From Acidimicrobiia bacterium (GTDB lineage Bacteria > Actinomycetota > Acidimicrobiia > IMCC26256 > JAMXLJ01), in NCBI GenBank assembly GCA_024281095.1, contig JAMXLJ010000169.1:1-41908 (forward strand): a stretch of DNA of 41,908 nucleotides, read 5' to 3'. Each line of letters starts with the position of its first letter. Position 1 is the stretch's first letter. Positions 15,944 to 23,957 of the stretch are shown in pieces. The translations under genes and the position numbers were made by a program. The notes under the pieces are model-generated. The model saw only the letters and a program-made list of their open reading frames with translations, had not been told where the DNA came from and did no database searches.

Positions 15944-16153
15944 TCAGACCTCGCCGACCTCGATCCGTACCGGGGTCTCGCGCCCGACCGGCACACCCGG
16001 GTCGGGGAACTGCACGACGACGAGCCCGACTGCCGAGGAATGTCCGTGGTCGTACGCGATCACGAACGTGAGGCCGCTCATGCGCAGCACGCGCAGCGCT
16101 TCGTCGACCGGGCGGCCGACCAGGTTCGGGACCGCGACGGTGCCGGTGACCAC
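15944..16153 (-). CDS. Single-PASTA-domain mini-protein
   Basis: The whole 69-aa product is one PASTA domain: VAVPNLVGRPVDEALRVLRMSGL (about 7-29) with the conserved VPNLVG start, then VVVQFPDPGVPVGRETPVRIEV, the conserved closing strand. PASTA repeats normally sit outside the cell on Ser/Thr kinases (PknB) or penicillin-binding proteins and bind muropeptides. Here there is no signal peptide, membrane segment or partner domain. A TAGCGT -10 ends 6 bases before the GTG start, so the transcript is probably leaderless and the short product intended. It could be a cytosolic relic or a decoy domain; function unknown. Confidence 0.7.
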   Translation of the reverse strand: MVTGTVAVPNLVGRPVDEALRVLRMSGLTFVIAYDHGHSSAVGLVVVQFPDPGVPVGRETPVRIEVGEV

Positions 16154-16159
16154 GCATCG

Positions 16160-16165
16160 ACGCTA
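16160..16165 (-). promoter_or_regulatory. Leaderless -10 element of the PASTA gene
   Basis: TAGCGT on the minus strand ends 6 bases before the GTG start at 16153, matching the TANNNT consensus and spacing of leaderless actinobacterial transcripts. The rest of the 255-base gap to 16408 holds a tandem repeat and no credible gene. Confidence 0.5.
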
Positions 16166-16339
16166 CCCCGAAATTGTGCATCCACGCGGGCGCCGATTCG
16201 GCGGCGTGGCGGCCCGCTCACGTTGCGTCACTCATGATCCACGGCGCGCTCTCGCGCATCCGAATCGCCGATCGTCGCGACGCCATGCCGGTCAGGCGAA
16301 CCCGTTCGTTGCGACCAACGTCGACATCGACCATGCTGC

Positions 16340-16373
16340 GCGATCCGGTTGAGCAGGCGATCCGGTTGAGCAG
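16340..16373. repeat. Two perfect tandem copies of a 17-bp unit
   Basis: The unit GCGATCCGGTTGAGCAG occurs at 16340-16356 and again at 16357-16373 without a mismatch. It lies 36 bases before the start of the small gene at 16409. It could be a paired binding site for a regulator or simple slippage; I see no third copy. Confidence 0.7.
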
Positions 16374-16408
16374 CCGGCCGGTCATGTCGGTGGGCCGGGA
16401 GGACGTCG

Positions 16409-16630
16409 GTGGGTGACGAGTGGATGGCGGTGCGGCCGAAGGAGCAACGGGCTCGCGCCCGACAATCTCGTGGCGGTGAGATCGTGCAGACACCGATCGG
16501 GCGGGTGATCACCGACCCGGGAATGTGGGTGATCGTGCTCGCCAACGGCGACCGGTGGATCGCCCCGCCGGACGGCTTCAGGGCGTTCTGGGTCCTCGAC
16601 CCCGAGGGCTCCGAGATCGACACGGCCTGA
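16409..16630 (+). CDS. Small conserved-looking protein of unknown function
   Basis: This 73-aa protein starts at GTG 16409, 6-7 bases after a GGGAGG ribosome site, which supports it as real. The N-terminal 20 residues are basic (RPKEQRARARQSRGG). The rest looks like a small beta-barrel: EIVQTPIGRVITDPGMWVIVLANGDRWIAPPDGFRAFWVLDPEG. I do not recognise a family. It is followed 58 bases later by another unknown gene on the same strand. Confidence 0.55.
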   Translation: MGDEWMAVRPKEQRARARQSRGGEIVQTPIGRVITDPGMWVIVLANGDRWIAPPDGFRAFWVLDPEGSEIDTA

Positions 16631-16675
16631 GCGGTTTCGCGGCCCCGGTGACCGCTCCGGGACGGCCCCCGGCGG

Positions 16676-16681
16676 TACCTT
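16676..16681 (+). promoter_or_regulatory. Leaderless -10 element
   Basis: TACCTT ends 7 bases before the ATG at 16689. No Shine-Dalgarno precedes that ATG, consistent with a leaderless mRNA. Confidence 0.5.
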
Positions 16682-16688
16682 CGGCGCC

Positions 16689-17066
16689 ATGTTCGACGTG
16701 GTGGAGCAGTGGCTCGGCGAGGTGCCCGAGGTCCGGGACGTCGTGCCCGTCCTCCAGGACGTTCCGCTGGTGCAGGGTGGCCGGATCATCGTCGTTGCCG
16801 TGGAGCTCTGGACCGGATCGCTCGTGGTGCGCTGGGCGCAGTCGCCGCCGCCGGGCCGCGACGCCGCGCACTGGTCGTGGGTGGTCACCGACGACGCCGG
16901 GACCGAATACCGGCTGTGCTCGGGCAACTCCGGCGGGAGCGATCGGTTCTGGCAGGCGCTGGCCGAGTTCCGTCCGGCCCCACCGCCCGGGGCTGTGCGG
17001 TTGCAGTTGTGGAGCCCGGTGACGCATCCCGCCGCGGTCGTGGACGTGGCACTCCCGCTCCGCTGA
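16689..17066 (+). CDS. Protein of unknown function
   Basis: This 125-aa protein starts at ATG 16689. It has no signal peptide or membrane segment. It appears to be mostly beta strands: GGRIIVVAVELWTGSLVVRWAQ, SWVVTDDAGTEYRL, and AVRLQLWSPVTHPAAVVDVALPL at the end. Codon usage follows the genome pattern (G/C third positions), and the complementary frames give low-complexity Arg-rich products, so this frame is the coding one. I do not recognise the family. It converges on the LLM gene with a 9-base gap. Confidence 0.65.
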   Translation: MFDVVEQWLGEVPEVRDVVPVLQDVPLVQGGRIIVVAVELWTGSLVVRWAQSPPPGRDAAHWSWVVTDDAGTEYRLCSGNSGGSDRFWQALAEFRPAPPPGAVRLQLWSPVTHPAAVVDVALPLR

Positions 17067-17075
17067 GGAACGGAC

Positions 17076-17948
17076 TCAGGCGGGCACGAGCTCCAAGGCG
17101 GCGGCGACCGACGCGAGCACCGCAAGGTGTCGTTCCACCTCGCCGAGGCCGGAGCCCATCGTGTTGATCGACAGATGACTGGCGCCGGCGGCCCTCCACC
17201 GGTCGACGTGCGTGAGCAGCTGCTCGACGCCGCCGTCGCCCCAGGTCACGCGACCCTCCATCCCGATCCGGGCCGGATCTCGGCCGGCGTCCCTCGCGGC
17301 GGCTTCGACGACGGCCCGGGCCTCATCGAGCTTGGGGCCCGGCGGCACCTGGGGGAACCACCCGTCGGCGAGCCGGCCGACCCGGCGGTACGCGGCTTCC
17401 GACTGCGCGCCGAACCAGATCGGGATCGGTCGCTGGACGGGGAGCGGCGCAAGGCCCGCGCCCGTGATCCGCTCGCTCGGGCCGTCATGGGTGACGCTCT
17501 GCTCGGTCCACAGCCGGCGCAACAGCTGCACCTGCTCCTCGATGCGGCGGCCGCGGTCGTGGAAGTCGCGACCGAGCGCTTCGTACTCGACCCGGTTCCA
17601 GCCGAGCCCGACGCCGAACCGGAAGCGCCCACGTGTGAGCAGGTCCACCTCGGCCGCCTGTTTGGCAACGAGCACGGTCTGTCGCTGGGGCAGGATGATG
17701 ATTCCGGTCACGAGCTCGAGCGCGGTGAGCGCAGCAAGGAAGCCGAACAGCACGAAGGGCTCGTGGAAGGTCGTGTTCACGTCGTACGGCCCGCGCCATC
17801 CCTGGTGCACGTCGGGATCGGCTCCCACGACGTGGTCGTAGGCGAGCACGTGTGTGAATCCGAGGTCTTCGACCCGCATGCCGTACCGGCGGACCATGTC
17901 CGCGTCCGATCCGATCTCGGTCTGTGGGAACACGACGCCGATTCGCAT
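17076..17948 (-). CDS. LLM-class, probably F420-dependent, oxidoreductase
   Basis: This 290-aa protein has the luciferase-like TIM-barrel pattern: MRIGVVFPQTEIG at the N-terminus, GFTHVLAYDHV (about 30-40), LVTGIIILPQRQTVLVAKQAAEVDLLTRGRFRFGVGLGW (about 79-117) and PIPIWFGAQSEAAYRRVGRLADGWFP (about 173-199). These are the hallmarks of F420-dependent members of the family common in Actinobacteria. The substrate cannot be deduced. A TAGAGA sits 6 bases before the ATG, a near match to the leaderless -10. It is divergent from the LapA-like gene. Confidence 0.9.
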   Translation of the reverse strand: MRIGVVFPQTEIGSDADMVRRYGMRVEDLGFTHVLAYDHVVGADPDVHQGWRGPYDVNTTFHEPFVLFGFLAALTALELVTGIIILPQRQTVLVAKQAAEVDLLTRGRFRFGVGLGWNRVEYEALGRDFHDRGRRIEEQVQLLRRLWTEQSVTHDGPSERITGAGLAPLPVQRPIPIWFGAQSEAAYRRVGRLADGWFPQVPPGPKLDEARAVVEAAARDAGRDPARIGMEGRVTWGDGGVEQLLTHVDRWRAAGASHLSINTMGSGLGEVERHLAVLASVAAALELVPA

Positions 17949-18063
17949 GCCCGCTCTCTACCCCGTTCCGTCGGCGACGCGCCGCATGGCGCCTCGATCG
18001 CTGCGCTCACGCGGTGGCGCGCGACGGTTGCCGGGAGCGCCTCCATGGGGAAGGCTCGCACCC

Positions 18064-18345
18064 GTGACGGCACACTACGAGCCCGAGCCGCTGCACGAGG
18101 CGACGTCAGAGGTCGAACGCCCGAGCGTCGTCACCCCGAAGCGGGTGCTCGCAGCGGTGCTCGTCGCCCTCGTGCTCACGTTCCTCGTCCAGAACGGCGC
18201 CTCGGCGCGCATGCACTTCCTCACGCTGTCGTTCCACCTGCCCATCGGCGTCGCTCTCCTCGTGTCAGCGGTCGCCGGCGCGGTCCTGGCGTTGCTCGCG
18301 ACCGCGGCCCGGCGACGCCGCGTCCGCCGGGCGCGCCGCAACTGA
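18064..18345 (+). CDS. LapA-domain (DUF1049-like) small membrane protein
   Basis: This 93-aa protein starts at GTG 18064 after GGGGAAGG; the longer open frame from 17854 is antisense to the LLM gene and unlikely. Two membrane helices are visible: RVLAAVLVALVLTFLVQNG (about 28-46) and LPIGVALLVSAVAGAVLALLATA (about 60-82), followed by a basic tail RRRRVRRARRN. The FLVQN.....F..L...LP motif is typical of LapA domains. In Gram-negatives LapA helps lipopolysaccharide assembly; in Actinobacteria the role is unknown. Confidence 0.8.
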   Translation: MTAHYEPEPLHEATSEVERPSVVTPKRVLAAVLVALVLTFLVQNGASARMHFLTLSFHLPIGVALLVSAVAGAVLALLATAARRRRVRRARRN

Positions 18346-18408
18346 ACACACGAACGCAAGTTCCGGAGCGACGTGCGCGCCGCGGCGCCGGCTCGCGAGA
18401 ATCGAGAC

Positions 18409-19572
18409 ATGTCTGATCTGCCGATCGCGGGCTTCGTCGATCCCAACTTCGGAGCCGTCACGGAAACGCTGCGCCGCATCGTCGCCCACAAGCGCGGTGG
18501 CGGCGCGGCCGTCGCCGTCTATCACCGCGGTCGGCTCGTCGTCGATGCGTGGGCCGGAACCCGCGACCCGAGCGGCGCGCCGTGGGACCGCGACACGGTC
18601 GCGATGAGCTTCTCGACGACGAAGGGCGTGGTGGCCACGGCGCTGCACCGCCTCGTCGACCAGGGCCTGCTCGACTACGACGACCCGGTTGCGAAGTACT
18701 GGCCCGAGTTCGCGGCCAACGGCAAGGAACACATCACGGTCCGCCAGTTGCTCTCGCACTCGGCCGGCCTGCACCGGTTGCGCGGCGTGATCGACGACGC
18801 GCACCTGATGCTCGACTGGAAGCACATCACCGACGCGCTGGCGGCCGAGGCGCCGCGCTGGGAGCCCGGGACCCGCCACGGCTACCACGGCGTCACATAC
18901 GGCTTCCTCGTGGGCGAGGTGATCCGTCGCGTCACGGGCACCACCGTGCACGACGTGATCCAGCGCGAGATCGTCGAGCCGCTCGACCTCGACGGCATGT
19001 TCATCGCCACGCCTCCGGATGCGCGACACCGACTCGCAACGCTGATCATGTCGTTCGGCGATTCGCAGCGCACCGAACGGATCGCGCGGCGCCTCGAACG
19101 CGTCGCGTGGCTGCGGCCCGCCGTCGAGACCTTCATGGTCGCCGGCTTCGACATGCTGTTGCTCGGCGAACGGGTGCACGAGTCGGAGTTGCCTGCCCTG
19201 AACGGCTGCTTCACGGCCCGCTCGCTGGCCCGGATGTACGCCGCGCTGGCCGGTGGGGGCGAGCTCGACGGCAAGCGGTTCCTGTCGGCCGAGACGTTGC
19301 GCCGTGCCACAGAAGTGCAGTCGACCGCGCGCGACGTCGTCGTCGGCTTTCCGATGCGGTGGCGTCTCGGCTACCACATGGCCGCGACCACTCGGGGCGT
19401 GTTGCCCACGGGTTTCGGCCACTTCGGGTTCGGCGGCTCGGGCGCCTGGGCCGACCCGGAGCGGGACCTCGCCGTCGCCATGGTCTGCAATCGGGTCGCC
19501 GGCTCCCCGTTCGCCGACACGCGCCTGCTGCGCATCGGCGCCGCGGCCGTGCGCGGAGCGTCCCGACGCTGA
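18409..19572 (+). CDS. EstB-type serine hydrolase of the beta-lactamase/DD-peptidase fold (paralog 1)
   Basis: The protein is 387 aa from ATG 18409 (a GTG at 18373 is also in frame). It has the family VIII esterase/class C beta-lactamase-like motifs: catalytic Ser69-x-x-Lys72 (FSTTKG) and the tyrosine box HGYHGVTYG (Tyr159 or nearby), plus HFGFGGSGAWADPE near the C-terminus in place of KTG. No signal peptide, so it acts in the cytosol, probably as an esterase on lipid or short acyl esters rather than as a beta-lactamase. GAGAAT ends 6 bases before the ATG, a partial leaderless -10. It is followed 42 bases later by WS/DGAT. A paralog lies at 27918-29078. Confidence 0.88.
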   Translation: MSDLPIAGFVDPNFGAVTETLRRIVAHKRGGGAAVAVYHRGRLVVDAWAGTRDPSGAPWDRDTVAMSFSTTKGVVATALHRLVDQGLLDYDDPVAKYWPEFAANGKEHITVRQLLSHSAGLHRLRGVIDDAHLMLDWKHITDALAAEAPRWEPGTRHGYHGVTYGFLVGEVIRRVTGTTVHDVIQREIVEPLDLDGMFIATPPDARHRLATLIMSFGDSQRTERIARRLERVAWLRPAVETFMVAGFDMLLLGERVHESELPALNGCFTARSLARMYAALAGGGELDGKRFLSAETLRRATEVQSTARDVVVGFPMRWRLGYHMAATTRGVLPTGFGHFGFGGSGAWADPERDLAVAMVCNRVAGSPFADTRLLRIGAAAVRGASRR

Positions 19573-19614
19573 ACAATGTGGCGTCGACATGGTGGCTCGT
19601 CGGGGGGTATCGCC

Positions 19615-21012
19615 ATGGCCCGAGACATTCAGTTCGAGCGGCGGATGAGCCCGGCCGACGCGTTGATGTGGTCGATCGAGAAAGACCCGCTCCTGCGCTC
19701 GACCATCATCGGTGTCGCGGTGCTCGACGCGGCACCTGAACGTGCCCGCTTCGAGGAACAGCTCGAGCGCGCGACGCGGCTGGTTCCGCGGCTTCGCCAG
19801 CGGGTCGTGTCACCACCGTTCAACGTCGCGCCGCCGGAGTTCGTCGTCGACCCGAACTTCGACCTTCGCTACCACGTGCGCTTCGCCAAAGCACCCGGCC
19901 GCGGGACGCTACGCGAGCTGCTCGACATGACCGCGCCGATCGCGATGCAGGGGTTCGACCGCGCCCGGCCGCTGTGGGAGTTCGTGGTCGTCGACGGTCT
20001 GGAAGACGGGCGCGGCGCGCTGATCCAGAAGATGCACCACTCGCTCACCGACGGTGTCGGGGCGATGAAGATCTCGATGGCGTTCCTCGACACCGAGCGC
20101 AATCCGTCGCGCGACGTCGGTCCGATGCCGCCCGTGCCGCAGGCCGAGCACAGGCACGCACTGCCGGCGCTCGTCGAAGGGGTCCGCCACCGCTCTCGCG
20201 AACGCGCCGCTGCACTCGCGCGCGTGCCGCGCTCCGTCGCAGCCATGGCGGGCCGGCCCGTGCGCACGGCCCGCGCAGTGGCGGAGGGCGCTGCCTCGGC
20301 GGCGCGCATGTTGCGCCCGGTCACGCAGCCGCTGAGCCCGATCATGACCGGTCGCTCGTTGAGCGTGCGCCTCGACACGCTGACGGCATCGTTACCCGCG
20401 CTCAAGGCCGCGTCGAAGCGCGTCGACGGCCGGCTCAACGACGCGTTCGTCGCTGCGGTCGCCGGGGGCCTCGACCGCTACCACCGCGCGCACGGCGTAC
20501 CTGTCGATCGTCTCCGAATGACGATGCCGATCAACATCCGCCCGACCGACGCCACACTCGTCGCCGGCAACCAGTTCGTGCCGGCCCGCTTCCCGTTCCC
20601 GGTCGCCATCACCGACCCGGTCGAGCGCATGCGAGCGCTCAAGGAACTGCTGGCGCAACAGCGGGGCGAGCCCGCACTCACGCTCGTGTCACCCATCAGC
20701 GGCGCGCTGAACCGCATGCCCGTGAGTGTCAGCACCGCGGTGTTCGGCAGCATGCTCAAGGCCATCGACGTGGTCACGAGCAACGTGCCCGGCGCGCCGA
20801 TACCGATCTACGTCTCCGGTGCGAGGCTCGAGGCGAATTTCGGGTTCGGGCCGATCTGCGGTGCCGCGTGCAACATCACCTTGCTGAGCTATATCGACGA
20901 CCTGCACATCGGCATCTCCAGCGACCCTGCGGCCGTGCCCGACCCGGAGGTCTTCGTGAGCTGCCTCCAGGAGGGCTTCGACGAGGTGCAGAAGCTCGCC
21001 GAGACGGAGTGA
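19615..21012 (+). CDS. Wax ester synthase/diacylglycerol acyltransferase (WS/DGAT), paralog 1
   Basis: This 465-aa protein starts at ATG 19615 behind a G-rich ribosome site. The active-site motif is His141-His142-x-x-x-Asp146-Gly147 (MHHSLTDGVG), the base for acyl transfer from acyl-CoA to an alcohol or diacylglycerol. The N-terminal MSPADALMWSIEKDP and the late motif NVPGAPIPIYVSGARL (about 390) are family hallmarks, and the length is standard. It makes storage triacylglycerol or wax esters at the inner membrane or lipid-droplet surface. The adjacent EstB-type esterase could act on the same lipids. A shorter relative is at 33407-34708. Confidence 0.93.
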   Translation: MARDIQFERRMSPADALMWSIEKDPLLRSTIIGVAVLDAAPERARFEEQLERATRLVPRLRQRVVSPPFNVAPPEFVVDPNFDLRYHVRFAKAPGRGTLRELLDMTAPIAMQGFDRARPLWEFVVVDGLEDGRGALIQKMHHSLTDGVGAMKISMAFLDTERNPSRDVGPMPPVPQAEHRHALPALVEGVRHRSRERAAALARVPRSVAAMAGRPVRTARAVAEGAASAARMLRPVTQPLSPIMTGRSLSVRLDTLTASLPALKAASKRVDGRLNDAFVAAVAGGLDRYHRAHGVPVDRLRMTMPINIRPTDATLVAGNQFVPARFPFPVAITDPVERMRALKELLAQQRGEPALTLVSPISGALNRMPVSVSTAVFGSMLKAIDVVTSNVPGAPIPIYVSGARLEANFGFGPICGAACNITLLSYIDDLHIGISSDPAAVPDPEVFVSCLQEGFDEVQKLAETE

Positions 21013-21104
21013 CCGCTCCCGCGACGTCGCCTGAACCCGGCTGAACGGCGCCATTCGCGGTGACCCGCCCATGGGTCCCCCACGCGCGACGCTGGACCGC
21101 GCCC

Positions 21105-21938
21105 ATGGAACCGCACCCCGTCCGCGCCCTGTCACAGCATGTGACCCTCGCCCGCCTCGTGGCGGTGATCGCGGTCCTCGCGTTGCTGGTCGCGGGCATC
21201 GTCGTGTTCACCCGTCCCGACAACCAACGGGTCGCGCCGTCGTGCAAGGTGAAGGGCTCACAGCAGCCGGTGATCCTCGACCTCGCGCAGGCCGTGAACG
21301 CCACCACCATCGCCGCGGTGGGCAAGCGGCTCGGGATGCCCGACCATGCCGTCACGGTCGCGCTCGCGGCCGCGCTCCAGGAGTCGGGCCTGCGCAACCT
21401 TCCCGGCGGCGATCGCGACTCGGTCGGCTTGTTCCAGCAACGTCCGTCGCAAGGCTGGGGGAGCGCGTCGGAGTTGCTCCGGCCAGCGTTCGCAGCCGCC
21501 GCGTTCTACCGCGCGCTCGCGAAGGTCCCCGACTGGAGCGCCTTGAGCGTGACCGATGCCGCGCAGCGTGTGCAGCGCAGCGGCGCGCCAAATGCGTACG
21601 CGCGCTGGGAGCCGGACGCGCGCGCGCTCGCGGTCGTGTTGACGGGTCAAGTCCCAGCCGGGTTCGCCTGTACGTTCGACGCGCCGACCGGCACGGCGAG
21701 CGCGGCGGCACTCGCCGACACGCTCGCCACCGAGCTCGGCTCGCCCGGGCCCGGGCAAGGCGTCGCCTCGTCGCGCGGATGGACGATCGCGGGGTGGCTC
21801 GTCGGCCACGCGTCCACCTTCGGCATCGCGTCGGTCACCTTCGCCGGTCTGACCTGGACGCCCGGCTCGGGAAGGTGGAAACCCGCAACACCGGCCGACC
21901 AGCGGGTGACCTACCGCGTCGCCGGCGTGGGTGCGTAA
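21105..21938 (+). CDS. Membrane-anchored lysozyme/transglycosylase-like protein
   Basis: The protein is 277 aa from ATG 21105; GTG 21060 is an alternative. A single membrane helix (about 13-35, LARLVAVIAVLALLVAGIVVF) puts the rest outside. Residues about 65-190 carry the pattern ALAAALQESGLRNLPGGDRDSVGLFQQRPSQGWGS, where Glu in LQESGL is the likely catalytic acid and DSVGLFQQRP matches the lysozyme-fold transglycosylases of Actinobacteria; members are often misnamed heavy-metal transporter. It would cut or remodel peptidoglycan. The stop codon TAA is part of the -10 element of the next gene. Confidence 0.75.
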   Translation: MEPHPVRALSQHVTLARLVAVIAVLALLVAGIVVFTRPDNQRVAPSCKVKGSQQPVILDLAQAVNATTIAAVGKRLGMPDHAVTVALAAALQESGLRNLPGGDRDSVGLFQQRPSQGWGSASELLRPAFAAAAFYRALAKVPDWSALSVTDAAQRVQRSGAPNAYARWEPDARALAVVLTGQVPAGFACTFDAPTGTASAAALADTLATELGSPGPGQGVASSRGWTIAGWLVGHASTFGIASVTFAGLTWTPGSGRWKPATPADQRVTYRVAGVGA

Positions 21939-21941
21939 CCT
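21936..21941 (+). promoter_or_regulatory. Leaderless -10 element that includes the upstream stop codon
   Basis: TAACCT ends 7 bases before the ATG at 21949. Its first three bases are the TAA stop of the preceding gene, so promoter and stop codon share sequence. Confidence 0.5.
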
Positions 21942-21948
21942 CGCCGTC

Positions 21949-23883
21949 ATGCCCGTGACGGAGCCCGTCGAGCCCCTCGCCGCCGACGTCGACGACGCCA
22001 CGATCAGCGCCGCCGTCGAAGAGGCGTACCTGCCCGGGCTGCTGGCGGCCCTCGCTCACACCACCGGCGACCTCTCGCTCCTTCGAGAGGAGCTGCGCCC
22101 CGACCCGGCCCGGATGCGCGAGCCACAGGGCGGGCTCGCGCCCGAGCGCATTGCCGAGGCCCGAGCGCTCGCGCTCGATGCCCTGATCCGGTTCCGCGAC
22201 GGTGGGTGCGCGCTCGCGCCTCCTCCCGACACGAACGCGTTGCGAACGATGATCGCGTTCGCCGCCGGCCAGGCGGTCAGCGACGACTATCTCCCCTTCC
22301 TCCGGGAGGAGCTCGCGGCCGGCAACGAGGATCTGCGCGCGGCCACGTGGCGCGCGGACGAGGTCGATCCGGACCGCCGGTTCCTTGTCGCGATCATCGG
22401 CGCAGGCATGTCGGGGTTGCTCGCCGGGCACCGGCTCGCACAGGCCGGGGTGCCGTTCGTGATCATCGAGAAGAACGCCGACGTCGCCGGCACCTGGCTC
22501 GAGAACACGTACCCCGGGTGCCGGGTCGACGTGCCCAACCACCTCTACAGCTACTCGTTCGCGCAGAAGGAGGACTGGCCGCAGCGGTACACGCCCCAGG
22601 ACGGCTTGTTGCAGTACTTCCGCGACTGCGCCGACGATCTCGACCTGCGCCGGCACATCCGCTTCGGGACCGAGGTGACGTGCGGCGAGTTCGACGAGGA
22701 TCGTGGCACGTGGACGTTGCACCTGCGAGCCGCCGACGGCGCAAACGACACCCTCGTCGCGAACGCCGTCATCAGCGCGGTCGGACAACTCAACCGGCCG
22801 AAGCTCCCGGACATCCCCGGTATCGAGACGTTTCGGGGGCAATGGTTCCATTCGGCCCGTTGGGATCACGACGTGGATCTCACGGACAAGCGCGTCGCGG
22901 TCGTCGGTTCCGCCGCCAGCGCCATCCAGCTGCTGCCGATCGTCGCCGAACAGGCCCGCGAGCTGTCCGTCTTCCAACGGACGGCGAACTGGTTCTTGCC
23001 GGTGCCGGAATACCACGACGACGTCACCGACGGCTTGCGGTGGCTGCTCAGGCACGTGCCCTACTACAGCGAGTGGTACCGCTTCTGCCTGTTCTGGGTG
23101 ATGGTCGAGGGACTGCTCCCCGCCGCACGTGTGGACCCGGCGTGGCCGCCGTCGGAACGTTCGGTCGGTGAGCTCAACGAGTTGTTGCGCGTCCTGCTCA
23201 CGGGATATCTGGAGTCGGAGTTCGCGGACGACCCCGCACTCCTCGAGAAGGTCGTGCCGAACTATCCACCGCTTGCCAAACGGCCGCTGCTCGACAACGG
23301 ATCATGGGCCAAGACGCTCAAGCGCGACAACGTCGATCTCGTCACCGACCCGATCGAGGCGGTGACGGAACGGGGCATTCGCACGCGTTCCGGTCGTGAG
23401 TACGAAGCCGACGTCATCGTCTACGCGACGGGCTTCGAGGCATCACGCTTCCTCATGCCCATGCGAATGATCGGTCGGGCCGGTCACGATCTGCACGAGC
23501 AGTGGTCCGGCAACCCGGGGGCGTATCTCGGGATCACCGTCCCGAACTTTCCGAACTTGTTCTGCCTGTACGGGCCGAACACCAACATCGTGGCGAACGG
23601 CAGCATCATCTTCTTTTCGGAGTGCGGTGTTCGCTACATCCTCGGATGCATCCGGATGCTGCTCCAGGGCCGGCACCGTGCCCTCGATCTCAGGCCCGAG
23701 GTGTACGACGCGTTCGAGGACTACGTCGACGCCGGCAACAAGCAGATGGCGTGGGGTGTGTCCACCGTGAACAGCTGGTACAAGAACGAAGCCGGCCGCA
23801 TCACGCAGAACTGGCCGTTCTCGCTGTTGGAGTACTGGCAGCGCACGCTCGAGCCCGATCCTGCGGAGTACGAGCTGCTGTAG
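21949..23883 (+). CDS. Baeyer-Villiger monooxygenase, HAPMO-like with N-terminal extension
   Basis: This 644-aa flavoprotein has FAD-binding GAGMSG at 151-156, the Baeyer-Villiger fingerprint F295-x-G297-xxx-H301-xxx-W305-D306 (FRGQWFHSARWD) and an NADPH-binding site starting VAVVGSAASA (about 322). Type I enzymes convert ketones to esters with NADPH and O2. The 150-residue N-terminal extension before the first Rossmann motif and the total length fit 4-hydroxyacetophenone monooxygenase (HAPMO) relatives. It leads a three-gene plus-strand set with an oxidoreductase and an alpha/beta hydrolase that could process the ester product. Start ATG 21949 is supported by the -10 at leaderless spacing. 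Substrate unknown. Confidence 0.9.
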   Translation: MPVTEPVEPLAADVDDATISAAVEEAYLPGLLAALAHTTGDLSLLREELRPDPARMREPQGGLAPERIAEARALALDALIRFRDGGCALAPPPDTNALRTMIAFAAGQAVSDDYLPFLREELAAGNEDLRAATWRADEVDPDRRFLVAIIGAGMSGLLAGHRLAQAGVPFVIIEKNADVAGTWLENTYPGCRVDVPNHLYSYSFAQKEDWPQRYTPQDGLLQYFRDCADDLDLRRHIRFGTEVTCGEFDEDRGTWTLHLRAADGANDTLVANAVISAVGQLNRPKLPDIPGIETFRGQWFHSARWDHDVDLTDKRVAVVGSAASAIQLLPIVAEQARELSVFQRTANWFLPVPEYHDDVTDGLRWLLRHVPYYSEWYRFCLFWVMVEGLLPAARVDPAWPPSERSVGELNELLRVLLTGYLESEFADDPALLEKVVPNYPPLAKRPLLDNGSWAKTLKRDNVDLVTDPIEAVTERGIRTRSGREYEADVIVYATGFEASRFLMPMRMIGRAGHDLHEQWSGNPGAYLGITVPNFPNLFCLYGPNTNIVANGSIIFFSECGVRYILGCIRMLLQGRHRALDLRPEVYDAFEDYVDAGNKQMAWGVSTVNSWYKNEAGRITQNWPFSLLEYWQRTLEPDPAEYELL

Positions 23884-23957
23884 CGACACCGCGACCGACC
23901 TCAGGAGCGCTTCGCCGTCGGCTGCGCGAGGATTCGCTCCGGCGTACGGGAGGGCAC

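Noticed and set aside
16174-16416. 80-residue plus-strand frame in the gap before 16409
   Set aside because: It spans the 17-bp tandem repeat, has no ribosome site and atypical composition; the 73-aa frame has a good site.
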